DNA of 64,000 nucleotides, taken from assembly GCF_019430945.1 (NCBI RefSeq), contig NZ_JAHYCB010000009.1, positions 124,001 through 188,000 of the forward strand, read 5' to 3'. This document shows, piece by piece, positions 1 to 8,748 of the stretch. Source of the DNA: Neorhizobium populisoli. Lineage in GTDB: Bacteria > Pseudomonadota > Alphaproteobacteria > Rhizobiales > Rhizobiaceae. Within the stretch, counting starts at the first letter, position 1, and each line of letters begins with the position of its first letter. Below the pieces are notes generated by a model. The model searched no databases and had not been told where the DNA came from. It worked only from the letters and a program-made list of their open reading frames with translations. Both the position numbers and the translations under genes were made by a program.

Positions 1-1
1 G

Positions 2-1027
2 ATCTTCGCCTCGATCGCCGCGGAATTCTCGACCGTCTTCAACGATTCCATGATGCCGCGCCTCGTCTCGAAGGAGGAAGTCGGCAGGATTTCCAACGTC
101 GCCTGGGGGCTCGGTTATCTCGGTGGCATGATCGTGCTGATCGCGGTCGTGACGCTGCTTGCCGCCAATCCCGAAAGCGGCAAGACACTGATCGGTATCT
201 CGCCGCTTTTCGGCCTTGACGCACATCTCGGCGAAGATGCCCGCATCACCGGGCCGATCTCCGCCGTCTGGTATTTCATCTTCATCCTGCCGATGTTCTT
301 CTTCACGCCGGATGCCAAGAAGGGCCTGCCGCTCGCCGCCGCCGTCCGTTCAGGCATTTCAGAGCTCAAGGGCACGCTCAGCGAACTGAAAAAGCGCACC
401 GGCATCACCAGATTCCTGATCGCCCGCATGCTGTATCAGGACGGCGTCAACGGCCTCCTGATCCTCGGCGGCACGTTTGCCGCCGGCATGTTCGGTTGGG
501 CGACGATCGAGATCGGCATTTACGGCATCATCCTCAACGTCGTGGCGATCTTCGGCTGCATCCTCGCCGGCTGGCTCGATCGCCGGCTCGGCTCGAAAAT
601 CGTCGTGGTGATCAGCCTCGTCCTGCTGACGATCGCCACCCTCGGCATCGTCTCGACCGGCCCGGGTTTCGTCTTTTTCGGTTACATGCCGCTTTCGATG
701 GCCGACAGCGGCGGCCTGTTCGGCACCGCCGCTGAAAAAGCCTATGTCCTCTTCGGCTTGCTGATCGGCCTCGCCTTCGGCCCGGTCCAGGCCTCGTCGC
801 GATCCTATCTGGCCCGCAGCGTCAGCCTGTCGGAAACGGGGCGCTATTTCGGCATCTACGCGCTGTCGGGCCGCGCCACGAGCTTTCTCGCGACGCTGAT
901 GTTCTCGCTGACGGCTTATTTCAGCGGCTCGGCCCGGCTTGGTATGGCGACGCTGCTGGTGTTTCTGGTGGCGGGCTTGGTGTTGTTGCTAAGGACGCCT
1001 TATCCGGCGGATAGGTCGGCGACGTAG
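2..1027 (+). CDS. MFS transporter, UMF1/Atg22-like family (5' end cut off)
   Basis: The reading frame is open from base 2 and the gene begins before the window; 341 codons and the stop are visible. The product is a polytopic inner-membrane protein with about nine hydrophobic segments, in keeping with the major facilitator superfamily. The stretch near the visible start (IAAEFSTVFNDSMMPRLVS) followed by a GYLGG turn is typical of the UMF1 branch, related to fungal Atg22 vacuolar effluxers. The bacterial substrate is not known and cannot be read from sequence. The first ATG seen at 50 lies inside a conserved block, so it is not the start. No partner gene is visible; the next gene, purH, converges on it from the other strand. 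Confidence 0.8.
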   Translation: MFASIAAEFSTVFNDSMMPRLVSKEEVGRISNVAWGLGYLGGMIVLIAVVTLLAANPESGKTLIGISPLFGLDAHLGEDARITGPISAVWYFIFILPMFFFTPDAKKGLPLAAAVRSGISELKGTLSELKKRTGITRFLIARMLYQDGVNGLLILGGTFAAGMFGWATIEIGIYGIILNVVAIFGCILAGWLDRRLGSKIVVVISLVLLTIATLGIVSTGPGFVFFGYMPLSMADSGGLFGTAAEKAYVLFGLLIGLAFGPVQASSRSYLARSVSLSETGRYFGIYALSGRATSFLATLMFSLTAYFSGSARLGMATLLVFLVAGLVLLLRTPYPADRSAT

Positions 1028-1110
1028 GAGCTTGACGCGGATCGGAGGGGATCGCCGTAGTGGGATTTCCAACCACGCCCAGGCGTCATTTCTCCGGTAG
1101 TGCCTCATGG

Positions 1111-1318
1111 TACCCCCCTCTGCCCTGCCGGGCATCTCCCCCACAAGGAGGGAGATTGGCTGGGCGCACCGGCTTCCCCAAACAAATAACGTCTCGGCTG
1201 TCGCTTCCGTAACAGCAATTCCCCGCAACATTGTCGGCGGTAGATGTAGCTGGAAGGCCGTGCCGCGGGTCAATCTCCCTCCTTGTGGGGGAGATGCCCG
1301 GCAGGGCAGAGGGGGGTA
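1111..1318. repeat. Perfect 48-bp inverted repeat with 112-base spacer
   Basis: Bases 1111-1158 and 1271-1318 are exact reverse complements over all 48 positions. Each arm has the core GCCCTGCCGGGCATCTCCC followed by a CACAAGGAGGGAGATT tail. The whole could fold into a very long hairpin in RNA or extruded DNA. The arm resembles dispersed palindromic intergenic repeats found across Rhizobiales, and a degenerate half-copy appears near 38968. No transposase is present. Being identical in both arms suggests recent origin or ongoing gene conversion, which is inference. Confidence 0.85.
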
Positions 1319-1772
1319 TGGCGGGACACAGCCGTCAATGTCGTCATCTGCCCGGGGACAAATCACGGCACCTCTCCAACATCTTCAAAGACTTAACTTG
1401 CTGCTTATCCACGCCCCTCGTGTTCACCCCTACAATCCCCCTGCTTCCGTCGCCGGAGTGTTTCGCGAGACGTTCGCGGGCAGGCGGAGGCCGGCGCTTT
1501 CATCGGAACCGTAACGTGCGGGAATGGTGGAAGAGGTGAAAGCCATGGAGCTTCTTCGGAAACGTTGACGTTCCTATCAAGCATCCCCCTGGCCGCCAGG
1601 CCGGGTTCGGTTTGAGCCGTGCAAGCGTGAGAGCAATCTTGCGTGCAGAGAAGGCGAGGCAATCATCTGTAGGGACCGGAAGTCACGAGAGAACGCTGAA
1701 GGCCACGCGAATGCGGAGCCACCATTACTAAAACTATTTGAGGTTCCGCATTCGTGTGGACTCTCCGATATT

Positions 1773-1804
1773 TGAAAAGCCCCAGCAGAAGACTGCACGG
1801 GGCT
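1773..1804 (-). terminator. Rho-independent terminator of purH
   Basis: On the minus strand, downstream of purH, the stem AGCCCC/GGGGCT (1799-1804 with 1779-1784) encloses an inner GCAG/CTGC stem and is followed by TTTTCAAAT. It lies about 90 bases past the purH stop. Confidence 0.8.
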
Positions 1805-1895
1805 CCGAAATGATGACCGGAATCCGGAAATCGATCCAGGCCGCAACTCGGCCCGCGCACGTTCCGTGACGCAGGCAGTCGAGTGCAGCTCAAAA

Positions 1896-3515
1896 TCAAT
1901 GCCGGAAATGCCGCATGCCGGTGAACACCATCGCCACGCCATGCGCATTGGCGGCCGCGATCACCTCGTCGTCGCGCATCGAGCCACCCGGCTGGATGAC
2001 CGCCGTCGCACCAGCTGAAATCGCCGAAAGCAGACCGTCGGCAAACGGGAAGAACGCTTCCGAGGCCACGGCGGAACCCTTGGTCATCGGCTCCGCCCAA
2101 CCCATCGCCTTGGCCGCTTCCTCAGCCTTCAACCCGGCGATACGGGCGGAATCGATGCGGCTCATCTGGCCGGCGCCGATGCCTGCTGTCTGGCCGTCCT
2201 TGGCATAAACGATGGCGTTAGACTTGACGTGTTTGGCAACCTTGTAGGCGAATTTCAGGTCTTCGAGCTCGGCAGCGGTCGGCGCGCGCTCGGTGACGAC
2301 GCGGAGATCAATATCCTCGATCATGCCGTTGTCGCGGGTCTGGACGAGCAGGCCGCCGGCGACGGTCTTTGCCGTGATGCCGCGCGAGCGCGGGTCCGGC
2401 AGGCCGCCGGTGACGAGCAGGCGCAGGTTCTTCTTCGCCGCGATGATCTGCTGCGCCTCGTCGGTGACCTCAGGCGCGATGATGACTTCGGTGAACAGCT
2501 TGACGATCTCTTCCGCCGTCGCCGCATCGAGCAGTTGGTTGACGGCGATGATGCCGCCGAAGGCCGAGGTGGAATCGCAGGCGAGCGCCTTGAGATAGGC
2601 ATCCTTCAGCGTCGAACCGGTCGCTACGCCGCAGGGGTTGGCGTGCTTGATGATCGCGCAGGCCGGGCCGCTCGTCTGCGGCGCGAACTCGCCGATCAGC
2701 TCGAAGGCGCCGTCCGTGTCGTTGATATTGTTGTAGGAGAGCTGCTTGCCCTGCAAAAGCACGGCGGTCGCGACACCCGGACGCTTTTCGCCGGTGACGT
2801 AGAAACCGGCGCTCTGATGCGGGTTTTCGCCGTAACGCATCTCTTCCTTCAGCACGCCGCCGATTGTGCGGTAGCGCGGGATTTCGATGTCGAGCGCTTC
2901 GGCAAACCAGTTGGAGATCGCCGTGTCATAGGCCGCCGTGCGGGCATAGGCCTTGGCCGCAAGCTTCTGGCGGAAGGCATAGGCCGTTTCGCCGTCGTTG
3001 GAACGCAGCGCCTCGATGACGGCCGGATAATCCGACGGGTCGGTGACGATGGTCACATAGGCGTGGTTCTTGGCCGAAGCGCGGATCATTGCCGGGCCGC
3101 CGATATCGATATTCTCGACCGTCGTCGGATAATCGCCACCGGCAGCGCGCACTTCCTCGAACGGATAGAGGTTGATGACGGCGAGATCGATGCCGGCGAT
3201 GCCGTGTTCCTGCATCGCCGCGACATGGTCCGCATCGTCACGGATGGCGAGCAGGCCGCCATGCACGTTCGGATGCAGCGTCTTGACGCGGCCATCCATG
3301 ATCTCCGGAAAACCGGTGACTTCCGAAACGTCGGTCACGGCAAGCCCGGCCGCCGCGATCGCCTTGTGGGTGCCGCCGGTGGACAGCAGCCTGACGCCCT
3401 GTTCCGACAGCGCCTTGGCAAGCTCGATAATGCCGGTCTTGTCGGAGACCGAAAGCAACGCAGTACGGATCTTGACGCGGTCGGGAGCGGGGATTTTTTT
3501 GGAAACGACGGCCAT
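1896..3515 (-). CDS. purH: Bifunctional AICAR formyltransferase / IMP cyclohydrolase PurH
   Basis: PurH carries out the last two steps of purine synthesis in the cytoplasm: it formylates AICAR with 10-formyl-THF and closes the ring to IMP. The protein is 539 residues, the normal family length. The N-terminal cyclohydrolase domain (about 1-150) has LLSTGGTHKAI and MDGRVKTLHP. The formyltransferase domain follows with MRYGENPHQ and the KHANPCG segment carrying the catalytic Lys-His pair. The start ATG at 3515 leads straight into the conserved N-terminus. It is last in a minus-strand series htpX, rsmB, heparinase-like gene, purH, 109 bases after its upstream neighbour, and has its own terminator. 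Identification is secure. Confidence 0.97.
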   Translation of the reverse strand: MAVVSKKIPAPDRVKIRTALLSVSDKTGIIELAKALSEQGVRLLSTGGTHKAIAAAGLAVTDVSEVTGFPEIMDGRVKTLHPNVHGGLLAIRDDADHVAAMQEHGIAGIDLAVINLYPFEEVRAAGGDYPTTVENIDIGGPAMIRASAKNHAYVTIVTDPSDYPAVIEALRSNDGETAYAFRQKLAAKAYARTAAYDTAISNWFAEALDIEIPRYRTIGGVLKEEMRYGENPHQSAGFYVTGEKRPGVATAVLLQGKQLSYNNINDTDGAFELIGEFAPQTSGPACAIIKHANPCGVATGSTLKDAYLKALACDSTSAFGGIIAVNQLLDAATAEEIVKLFTEVIIAPEVTDEAQQIIAAKKNLRLLVTGGLPDPRSRGITAKTVAGGLLVQTRDNGMIEDIDLRVVTERAPTAAELEDLKFAYKVAKHVKSNAIVYAKDGQTAGIGAGQMSRIDSARIAGLKAEEAAKAMGWAEPMTKGSAVASEAFFPFADGLLSAISAGATAVIQPGGSMRDDEVIAAANAHGVAMVFTGMRHFRH

Positions 3516-3624
3516 CGGTCTCTCTCTTCAAGACGCGCCCCGGACATGGACTAAGCTCGGGCGCCTATGGACATGCGCGCCGGTTAGCACAGCTTGGCGG
3601 AAGAGGAAACGGCATAGGCGGGAA

Positions 3625-5313
3625 TTACTCCCCGCGGCGCATCATCCAGCGGATTTCGGTCATCTCGGGCGGGGAAAACTCGATGACGAGCTGCTGGCTC
3701 GGACGCACGCCAGAGACATCGGCGAAGAAGATATCCTCGTCGATCATCAGGCTGAGGCCGGGTGCCGCAAAGACCCAGGTCTCGCCATCCGGCGCCCGCA
3801 TCGCAACACTTTCCTCGTCGCGTCGCGTCAGCATGATGGACGGATGAATGTGGAAACGAGCGATTGCCTGCAGCGCTTCTTCCGGAGGCTCTTCGCCTTC
3901 CGGCAGATAGAAGCGGTCATGCCCCTTGATCTTGTCGCCCTTGGCGTTCAGCCCGATCTCGCGTTCGTGCAGATAACCGAAATCGGCAACATAACCGTCG
4001 TGTTTGGCACGCAGCCAGTCATTGCCGTGCGCGTCGTCCCAGCGCTCGACTTCCACCTCCGAGACCGTATCCAGCATGATCGCGCCGGAAAGCTTCGAAC
4101 GGGCAAAGCGACGTGACGAGGTTTCGTTGAGCGACAGCGTCGAATGGGCCGCAGTCGAGCGGGCGATCTGCCGATAGTTCTTGCTCGCAAATTTCGGCGT
4201 GCCGCAATTGACGATGAAGCGGTTGCGCCCGGCCGACATTTCGAAGGAGAGACAGCCCGCATGGGCGCTGCGCGAAAGATCGGTCGATTGCGGATTGCCG
4301 GTATCGACGATCAGCGTGGTGCCTTCAAACGACATCCGGTGGTAGTTCATATGCGGCAGCGCCTTGAACGGCTTGCCTGCCGTCTCATCATACCGCAGCA
4401 CCGACATCAGTTCGCTGGCCGGCGTCGAACTTGCACCGTTGAACAGCGCCAGATCGCCGTCCTGATGCCGGAAGAAACGCAGGGCCGGATACATCCGGTC
4501 GATCGTCGGGATCAGCTTTTGCGGCAGGTCGTGGCCGAGATTGATATAGGTCTGGCGCAGCGGCAGGAGGTCGATCAGCAGATCGAGCACGGCGCGCGGA
4601 TTGCGGGAGGAATGGCCGCCATCGGCGAGAATCTGCCGCTCCAGCTCTCGATCGAGCCGCAGTCCTTCGCGCCGCATATAGGCATTGCGTGTCGGCATCG
4701 AGATCGACGCCATGGCGAGCGCGATCCGAAGCTTCAGGAGTGTATCGCTTTCAGGCGTGGAGCCGGCAATCTTCCTGAGATACCGCACCTGATAGGCAAG
4801 GCTTTTCATGAAACGGCGATAGAAGCCGGCTTCCGCCCCCTGCAGCACGACGGTGGAATGGGAAAGCCAGGCGATCACCCGCTCGGCGGCGACATGCGCC
4901 TCCCAGGCAAGCCCTTTCGGCCGCCGGCCATGCAACTGGATCCAGTCGGCGACGATCTCGCGCACATGCGCGCACGTCTCTTCCGTCTTGTTGGTGCGGA
5001 TGTGCCGGAGCCAGGCGAAGGAATGCAGCCGTTCCGCAAACGGTTTCGATGGCAACTCGACCGAAAACGGAGACTGGCCATAGGTTTCGAGAATGCGCCC
5101 GGCAAGCGGAAAGCGGCCCTCGAGTATTTCCTGGGCCACGAAGGGGTCAAGCGCTCTGAGATCGGTCGGCGCAACGATCAGGCGATCCGGCACCTGCAAG
5201 GCAAATGAAGTCACGGCAAGGCGAAACCCGGCGGTACGCCTGGAAAAGCGCCGCCAGATTTCCCGCAAGCCGAAGGACAAAAGCCTTCGGCGATCTGCGA
5301 GCCGCATTTTCAC
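3625..5313 (-). CDS. Heparinase II/III-family protein
   Basis: This 562-residue protein matches the heparinase II/III-like family, whose characterised members are polysaccharide lyases cleaving uronic-acid polymers. The N-terminal 300 residues look alpha-helical (toroid domain). The C-terminal part from about 330 is beta-rich and contains HMNYHRMSFEGTTLIVDTG and SAHAGCLSFEMSAGRNRFIVNCG, typical of the family. I see no clear signal peptide; the N-terminus is basic (MKMRLADRRRLLSFGLREI), so export and the real substrate are uncertain. In rhizobia I recall this gene between rsmB and purH, which fits here (117 bases after rsmB, 109 before purH). A role on an envelope or capsular glycan is inference. 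Confidence 0.85.
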   Translation of the reverse strand: MKMRLADRRRLLSFGLREIWRRFSRRTAGFRLAVTSFALQVPDRLIVAPTDLRALDPFVAQEILEGRFPLAGRILETYGQSPFSVELPSKPFAERLHSFAWLRHIRTNKTEETCAHVREIVADWIQLHGRRPKGLAWEAHVAAERVIAWLSHSTVVLQGAEAGFYRRFMKSLAYQVRYLRKIAGSTPESDTLLKLRIALAMASISMPTRNAYMRREGLRLDRELERQILADGGHSSRNPRAVLDLLIDLLPLRQTYINLGHDLPQKLIPTIDRMYPALRFFRHQDGDLALFNGASSTPASELMSVLRYDETAGKPFKALPHMNYHRMSFEGTTLIVDTGNPQSTDLSRSAHAGCLSFEMSAGRNRFIVNCGTPKFASKNYRQIARSTAAHSTLSLNETSSRRFARSKLSGAIMLDTVSEVEVERWDDAHGNDWLRAKHDGYVADFGYLHEREIGLNAKGDKIKGHDRFYLPEGEEPPEEALQAIARFHIHPSIMLTRRDEESVAMRAPDGETWVFAAPGLSLMIDEDIFFADVSGVRPSQQLVIEFSPPEMTEIRWMMRRGE

Positions 5314-5430
5314 TTGGAATGTCTCCGCAAGGTATCGGTCAGTCTCCGCCCGTAAGGGGCGGAATCAATTTTAGATAATTCGAAATAATGTCCGGCTATG
5401 GTGAATAAAGCTTTACCGGCTACGCCCTGC

Positions 5431-6831
5431 TTATCGCAGGACGCGGATCACGCTCGCGAAGAAGCCATCCATGCCGCCCACAAATTTTTCATCACCCGGC
5501 AACATGGCCGGCGTGGTGCGGAATTCACCGAGCGGCGAAATTGCCACTTCAAGTCCCGGCCAATCTTTTGGATCGACGGGGACGCGTTCCAGACCGGGAA
5601 TATCGGCCAGAACACGCGCCACCAGATCCTCCCCTTCGAAAGGATCCAGCGAGCAGTTGGAGAAAACGATAATGCCACCCGGTTTCACCAACGTGACGGC
5701 GTGGCGCAGCATTTTTTCCTGCAGGCCGGCGAGCTTGGCGATATCTTCCGGACCCTTGGTCCACAGCACGTCCGGATGCCGGCGCGTCGTACCGGTGGAA
5801 GAGCAGGGCGCATCGAGCAGAACACCGTCGAGCGGCTGTTCCGGCTTGAAATTGAAGAGGTCGCCGCCAATCAGCTCGGCTTCGAGACCCAACCGCGTCA
5901 GGTTTTCCTTCAGCCGCGCAAGACGGTTCGGAGACTGCTCGACTGCCGTGACCTTGGCACCGGCATGGATCAGCTGCGCCGTCTTGCCGCCGGGCGCGGC
6001 GCAGAGATCGGCAATCACTTTGTCCTTAAGGTCGCCGAAAAGCTGCGCCGGAATGGCGGCGGCGGCATCCTGCACCCACCAGGTGCCGTCTTCGAACCCT
6101 TCAAGCCCGGACACCGCACCTTCAAACGCGCTAAGCCGTACGCTGCCGGTCGGCAGAACCTTGCCGCCGAGCTTTTCCGCCCAGCCGGCCGCATCGGTCT
6201 TGACCGTCAGATCGATCGCCGGCGGCACGAGCTGCGCCTCGGCGATCCGCGCCGCGTCGTCGGCCCCATAGGCCGCAACCAGCCTCTCGCTAAACCAGGA
6301 CGGCACGGGCGAGACGGACGCCGTGTGCGCCAACACGTCGTCCTTTTCCCGCACCAGCCGGCGCAGGACGGCATTCACCAGCTTGGCGAAACGACGGTTG
6401 CGCGGATCACGATTGGCCTGTTCGACCGCAAGATCGACGGCGGAATGCGACGGCACGTTCAAATGCAGGATCTGTGCGGCGGCGATGACCAGAACATGAT
6501 GCAGCGCGCGGGCGCCTTCCGGCAGCGGTGTCTCAAGCAGCGAACCGATCGCCGCTTCCAGCCGTGTCAGATGACGGAGAGCCGTGGTGAGAATGGCACG
6601 CACCAGCGCCCGGTCGGCATCGCTCAGCGCCTTGTAGGCGGGGTTGCCGTGGGTGAGGTCCAGCATGCCGTCGAGCGAGATTTTCTTGTCGACGGCTGCG
6701 GCGAGAAGCTTGGCGGCCGTGGCGCGGACTTCGAGCCCGGGCTTATGGGCGGCCCCGCCGTCACGCGGCGGAGCGGATTTCATACGGTCCTTCGAGGGTC
6801 TGGAAGGCTTTTTATTGTTGTTGTCGTTCAA
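5431..6831 (-). CDS. rsmB: 16S rRNA (cytosine-967-C5) methyltransferase RsmB
   Basis: RsmB methylates a cytosine of 16S rRNA using S-adenosylmethionine. The 466-residue product has a low-complexity N-terminus, a NusB-like RNA-binding domain (about 35-170) and a C-terminal Rossmann methyltransferase domain. Motif I is ADLCAAPGGK (about 274-283), motif IV is DAPCSSTG (340-347) and the catalytic-cysteine motif is SNCSLDP (391-397). Both RNA m5C cysteines (342 and 393) are present. The start ATG at 6831 is 32 bases after the htpX stop, which suggests cotranscription. The NusB-like domain separates it from RsmF-type enzymes. Confidence 0.93.
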   Translation of the reverse strand: MNDNNNKKPSRPSKDRMKSAPPRDGGAAHKPGLEVRATAAKLLAAAVDKKISLDGMLDLTHGNPAYKALSDADRALVRAILTTALRHLTRLEAAIGSLLETPLPEGARALHHVLVIAAAQILHLNVPSHSAVDLAVEQANRDPRNRRFAKLVNAVLRRLVREKDDVLAHTASVSPVPSWFSERLVAAYGADDAARIAEAQLVPPAIDLTVKTDAAGWAEKLGGKVLPTGSVRLSAFEGAVSGLEGFEDGTWWVQDAAAAIPAQLFGDLKDKVIADLCAAPGGKTAQLIHAGAKVTAVEQSPNRLARLKENLTRLGLEAELIGGDLFNFKPEQPLDGVLLDAPCSSTGTTRRHPDVLWTKGPEDIAKLAGLQEKMLRHAVTLVKPGGIIVFSNCSLDPFEGEDLVARVLADIPGLERVPVDPKDWPGLEVAISPLGEFRTTPAMLPGDEKFVGGMDGFFASVIRVLR

Positions 6832-6863
6832 GTCTTTTCAACCAATCGGAGCTTCGCTGCCAT

Positions 6864-7856
6864 TCAGGACCATGGCCCCTTGCGCGGTTCGTTCGTGCCG
6901 CGGCCCCAGGGCGAATTCGGATCAGCGTTGACGCCGGCATTCGGGACGGAGCGTGCGGTGCGCTGCGGTCTATCAGTCCTGAACCCGGCCGTCGAGGCGG
7001 AGTTGCCACGGAACTCATGTGCCATCTGCTGAAGTGCGGCGATGCGGTTCTCCGTGTTCGGGTGGGTGGAGAACAGATTGTCCATGCGCTCACCCGACAG
7101 CGGATTGATGATGAACATATGCGCCGTTGCCGGATTGCGCTCCGCCTCGTAGTTCGGGATCGCGTGCGCGGCACCGGCGATCTTGGCAAGCGCCGAAGCC
7201 AGCCAGATCGGATTGCCGCAGATTTCCGCGCCACGACGGTCGGCGGAATATTCGCGGGTACGGCTGATCGCCATCTGCACCAGCATCGCGGCGAACGGCG
7301 CGACGACCATCGCCACGATGACGCCAACAAAACCGAGCGGATTGCTGTTGTTCTCGCGATTGCCGCCGAAGAAAAAGGCAAAGTTGCCGAGCATGGAAAT
7401 CGCACCGGCGAGCGTCGCCGTAATCGTCATGATCAGCGTGTCACGATTCTGCACATGCGCAAGCTCGTGCGCCATGACGCCCGCCACTTCCTCATGGGTC
7501 AGCTGCTGGAGAAGCCCGGTGGAAGCTGCAACGGCAGAGTTTTCGGGATTGCGGCCAGTCGCAAATGCGTTCGGCTGCGGATTGTCGTAGATATAGACCT
7601 TCGGCATCGGCAGGCCGGCATTGGCCGCCAGATCCCGGATCATGTTGTAGAATTCCGGCGCGGAGCGGGCGTCCACTTCCTGCGCGTGATAGGCCGACAG
7701 CACCATCTTGTCGGAATTCCAGTAGGAAAACAGGTTCATGCCGGCGGCGATCACCAGCGCGATCATCATGCCGGTCTTGCCGCCGATCAAAAAGCCGATG
7801 CTCATGAACAGAGCCGTCATGAAGGCCAGAAGCATGGCGGTGCGCATCACATTCAT
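6864..7856 (-). CDS. htpX: Inner-membrane zinc protease HtpX (M48 family)
   Basis: HtpX is a membrane-bound metalloprotease that helps degrade misfolded membrane proteins. The 330-residue product has two N-terminal hydrophobic segments (about 5-45), then the zinc motif HELAH (130-134), two further hydrophobic segments, and the third-ligand region TREYSADRRGAEI. I chose the start at 7856 because GGGAGAG lies six bases before it and the protein then begins MNVMRTAML as in other HtpX proteins; the frame could extend to 7943, but those 29 residues look unconserved and basic. It is divergent from the SDHAF4-like gene and precedes rsmB by 32 bases. Confidence 0.93.
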   Translation of the reverse strand: MNVMRTAMLLAFMTALFMSIGFLIGGKTGMMIALVIAAGMNLFSYWNSDKMVLSAYHAQEVDARSAPEFYNMIRDLAANAGLPMPKVYIYDNPQPNAFATGRNPENSAVAASTGLLQQLTHEEVAGVMAHELAHVQNRDTLIMTITATLAGAISMLGNFAFFFGGNRENNSNPLGFVGVIVAMVVAPFAAMLVQMAISRTREYSADRRGAEICGNPIWLASALAKIAGAAHAIPNYEAERNPATAHMFIINPLSGERMDNLFSTHPNTENRIAALQQMAHEFRGNSASTAGFRTDRPQRTARSVPNAGVNADPNSPWGRGTNEPRKGPWS

Positions 7857-7979
7857 CGTCATCTCTCCCGTTGCCGATCTCGCGCCTGAAACCTTGAAGG
7901 GTTTAACAGCAGGAGCGAACGTCCTATGATGTGGTTTATTCAACCAGAATTTTCAATAAACCATCCGGTGATGGAAAAG

Positions 7980-8198
7980 ATGCAGAACGCAGACAACGAC
8001 AATAGCGAGACGGCAATGGAAGAAAGCACAGCAAAGAAGCCGCTGTCTCCGGCGGCACAGCGCGCCCTGAAGGAAGCCGAAGAACGGCGACAGGCGGCTG
8101 CCAAAACCGACATGCCGGAAGAATTCGGCGGCCGCGGTGGCGCCGATCCGGCCCGTTTCGGCGACTGGGAGATCAATGGGCGTGCGATCGATTTCTGA
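7980..8198 (+). CDS. SDHAF4-like succinate dehydrogenase assembly factor (DUF1674)
   Basis: A 72-residue protein whose C-terminus (PEEFGGRGGADPARFGDWEINGRAIDF region) matches the DUF1674/SDHAF4 family. Eukaryotic SDHAF4 binds flavinylated SdhA and promotes succinate dehydrogenase assembly; small alphaproteobacterial homologues consist mainly of this tail. The middle is a charged, probably helical segment (AAQRALKEAEERRQAAAK). The start is uncertain: ATG at 7980, ATG at 7971 and a longer frame from 7926 are possible, and the longer ones run into the htpX promoter region. It is divergent from htpX with no sdh genes nearby. A minus-strand frame across the same bases has no family resemblance. 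Confidence 0.8.
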   Translation: MQNADNDNSETAMEESTAKKPLSPAAQRALKEAEERRQAAAKTDMPEEFGGRGGADPARFGDWEINGRAIDF

Positions 8199-8216
8199 CA
8201 CGGGTTTGGTTTCAGC

Positions 8217-8250
8217 ATATCTCCGCGCACATCTGCGGGGATATATAAGA
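8217..8250 (+). terminator. Weak hairpin after the SDHAF4-like gene
   Basis: ATATCTCCGC (8217-8226) pairs with GCGGGGATAT (8235-8244) with one G-U wobble, followed by AT-rich but not T-only sequence. It may end the upstream transcript. It also precedes the nuclease gene, so a 5'-leader role cannot be excluded. Confidence 0.4.
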
Positions 8251-8296
8251 TAAAATTCCTATTGACTTCATCATAATATCGGAATTTATTCCTTTC

Positions 8297-8746
8297 ATGA
8301 TGAAGTCATCACTGATTCTAACTGTTATCTTTATGGCTGCATTCGCCGCCTCAGCTCAGGCACGCGAAGAAATTTCCGGGCCGGTTGCTGCGGAAATCCT
8401 TCGGGTTGTCGATGGCGATACGGTTCTGGTCGAAGCACAGCCTTGGCCGCAACAGAAGATGGAAGTCTATGTTCGCATCCGCGGCATCGATGCGCCGGAG
8501 TTGAAATCCAAATGCGCGCGTATTCGCGACGCTGGCCTCGATGCCCGGCACGCGCTGGAGGCCCTGACGGCAAATTCGCCGAAGATTCAGCTGACCCATA
8601 TCACCGGCGACAAATATTATGGCCGGATCGTCGCGAATATAATCCTATCCGATGGCCGGAGCGCCGCTGATAATCTGCTGATGGCAGGTCTGGTACAGAG
8701 CTATGACGGTGGCCGCAAACCCCGTGAGGTCTGCGAACTCAATTGA
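8297..8746 (+). CDS. Secreted thermonuclease-family (SNase-like) protein
   Basis: A 149-residue protein with a signal peptide (MKSSLILTVIFMAAFAASAQA, cleavage likely after AQA) followed by a staphylococcal-nuclease fold. The family residues are visible: VVDGDTV (metal-binding Asp), VRIRGIDAPE (an Arg and the catalytic Glu) and KYYGRIVA (the second active-site Arg). It should therefore be an active periplasmic or secreted calcium-dependent nuclease. The start is one of two adjacent ATGs at 8297 and 8300; no good Shine-Dalgarno sequence is seen. It converges with the Sel1-repeat gene with only two bases between the stops. The local base composition upstream is more AT-rich than the neighbours, perhaps from transfer. 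Confidence 0.88.
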   Translation: MMKSSLILTVIFMAAFAASAQAREEISGPVAAEILRVVDGDTVLVEAQPWPQQKMEVYVRIRGIDAPELKSKCARIRDAGLDARHALEALTANSPKIQLTHITGDKYYGRIVANIILSDGRSAADNLLMAGLVQSYDGGRKPREVCELN

Positions 8747-8748
8747 GA

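Larger units (their letters stand above)
1028..1895. other. Gene-free intergenic region between MFS gene and purH
   Basis: This 868-base gap has no convincing gene. The short frames in it lack a ribosome binding site and resemble no family I know. It holds a perfect 48-bp inverted repeat (listed separately), a purH terminator near its right end, and a single DnaA-like box (TTATCCACG, 8 of 9) around 1405-1413. A weak parS-like string (TGTTTCGCGAGACG) near 1459 is too degenerate to count. Confidence 0.6.

Noticed and set aside
1405..1413. Single DnaA-like box (TTATCCACG) in the first intergenic gap
   Set aside because: An isolated near match 30 kb from oriC is expected by chance.
1459..1474. 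parS-like string TGTTTCGCGAGACG
   Set aside because: Central CACGTG is lost and too many mismatches remain.
2229..3554. 441-codon plus-strand open frame across purH
   Set aside because: Shadow of purH; no domain.
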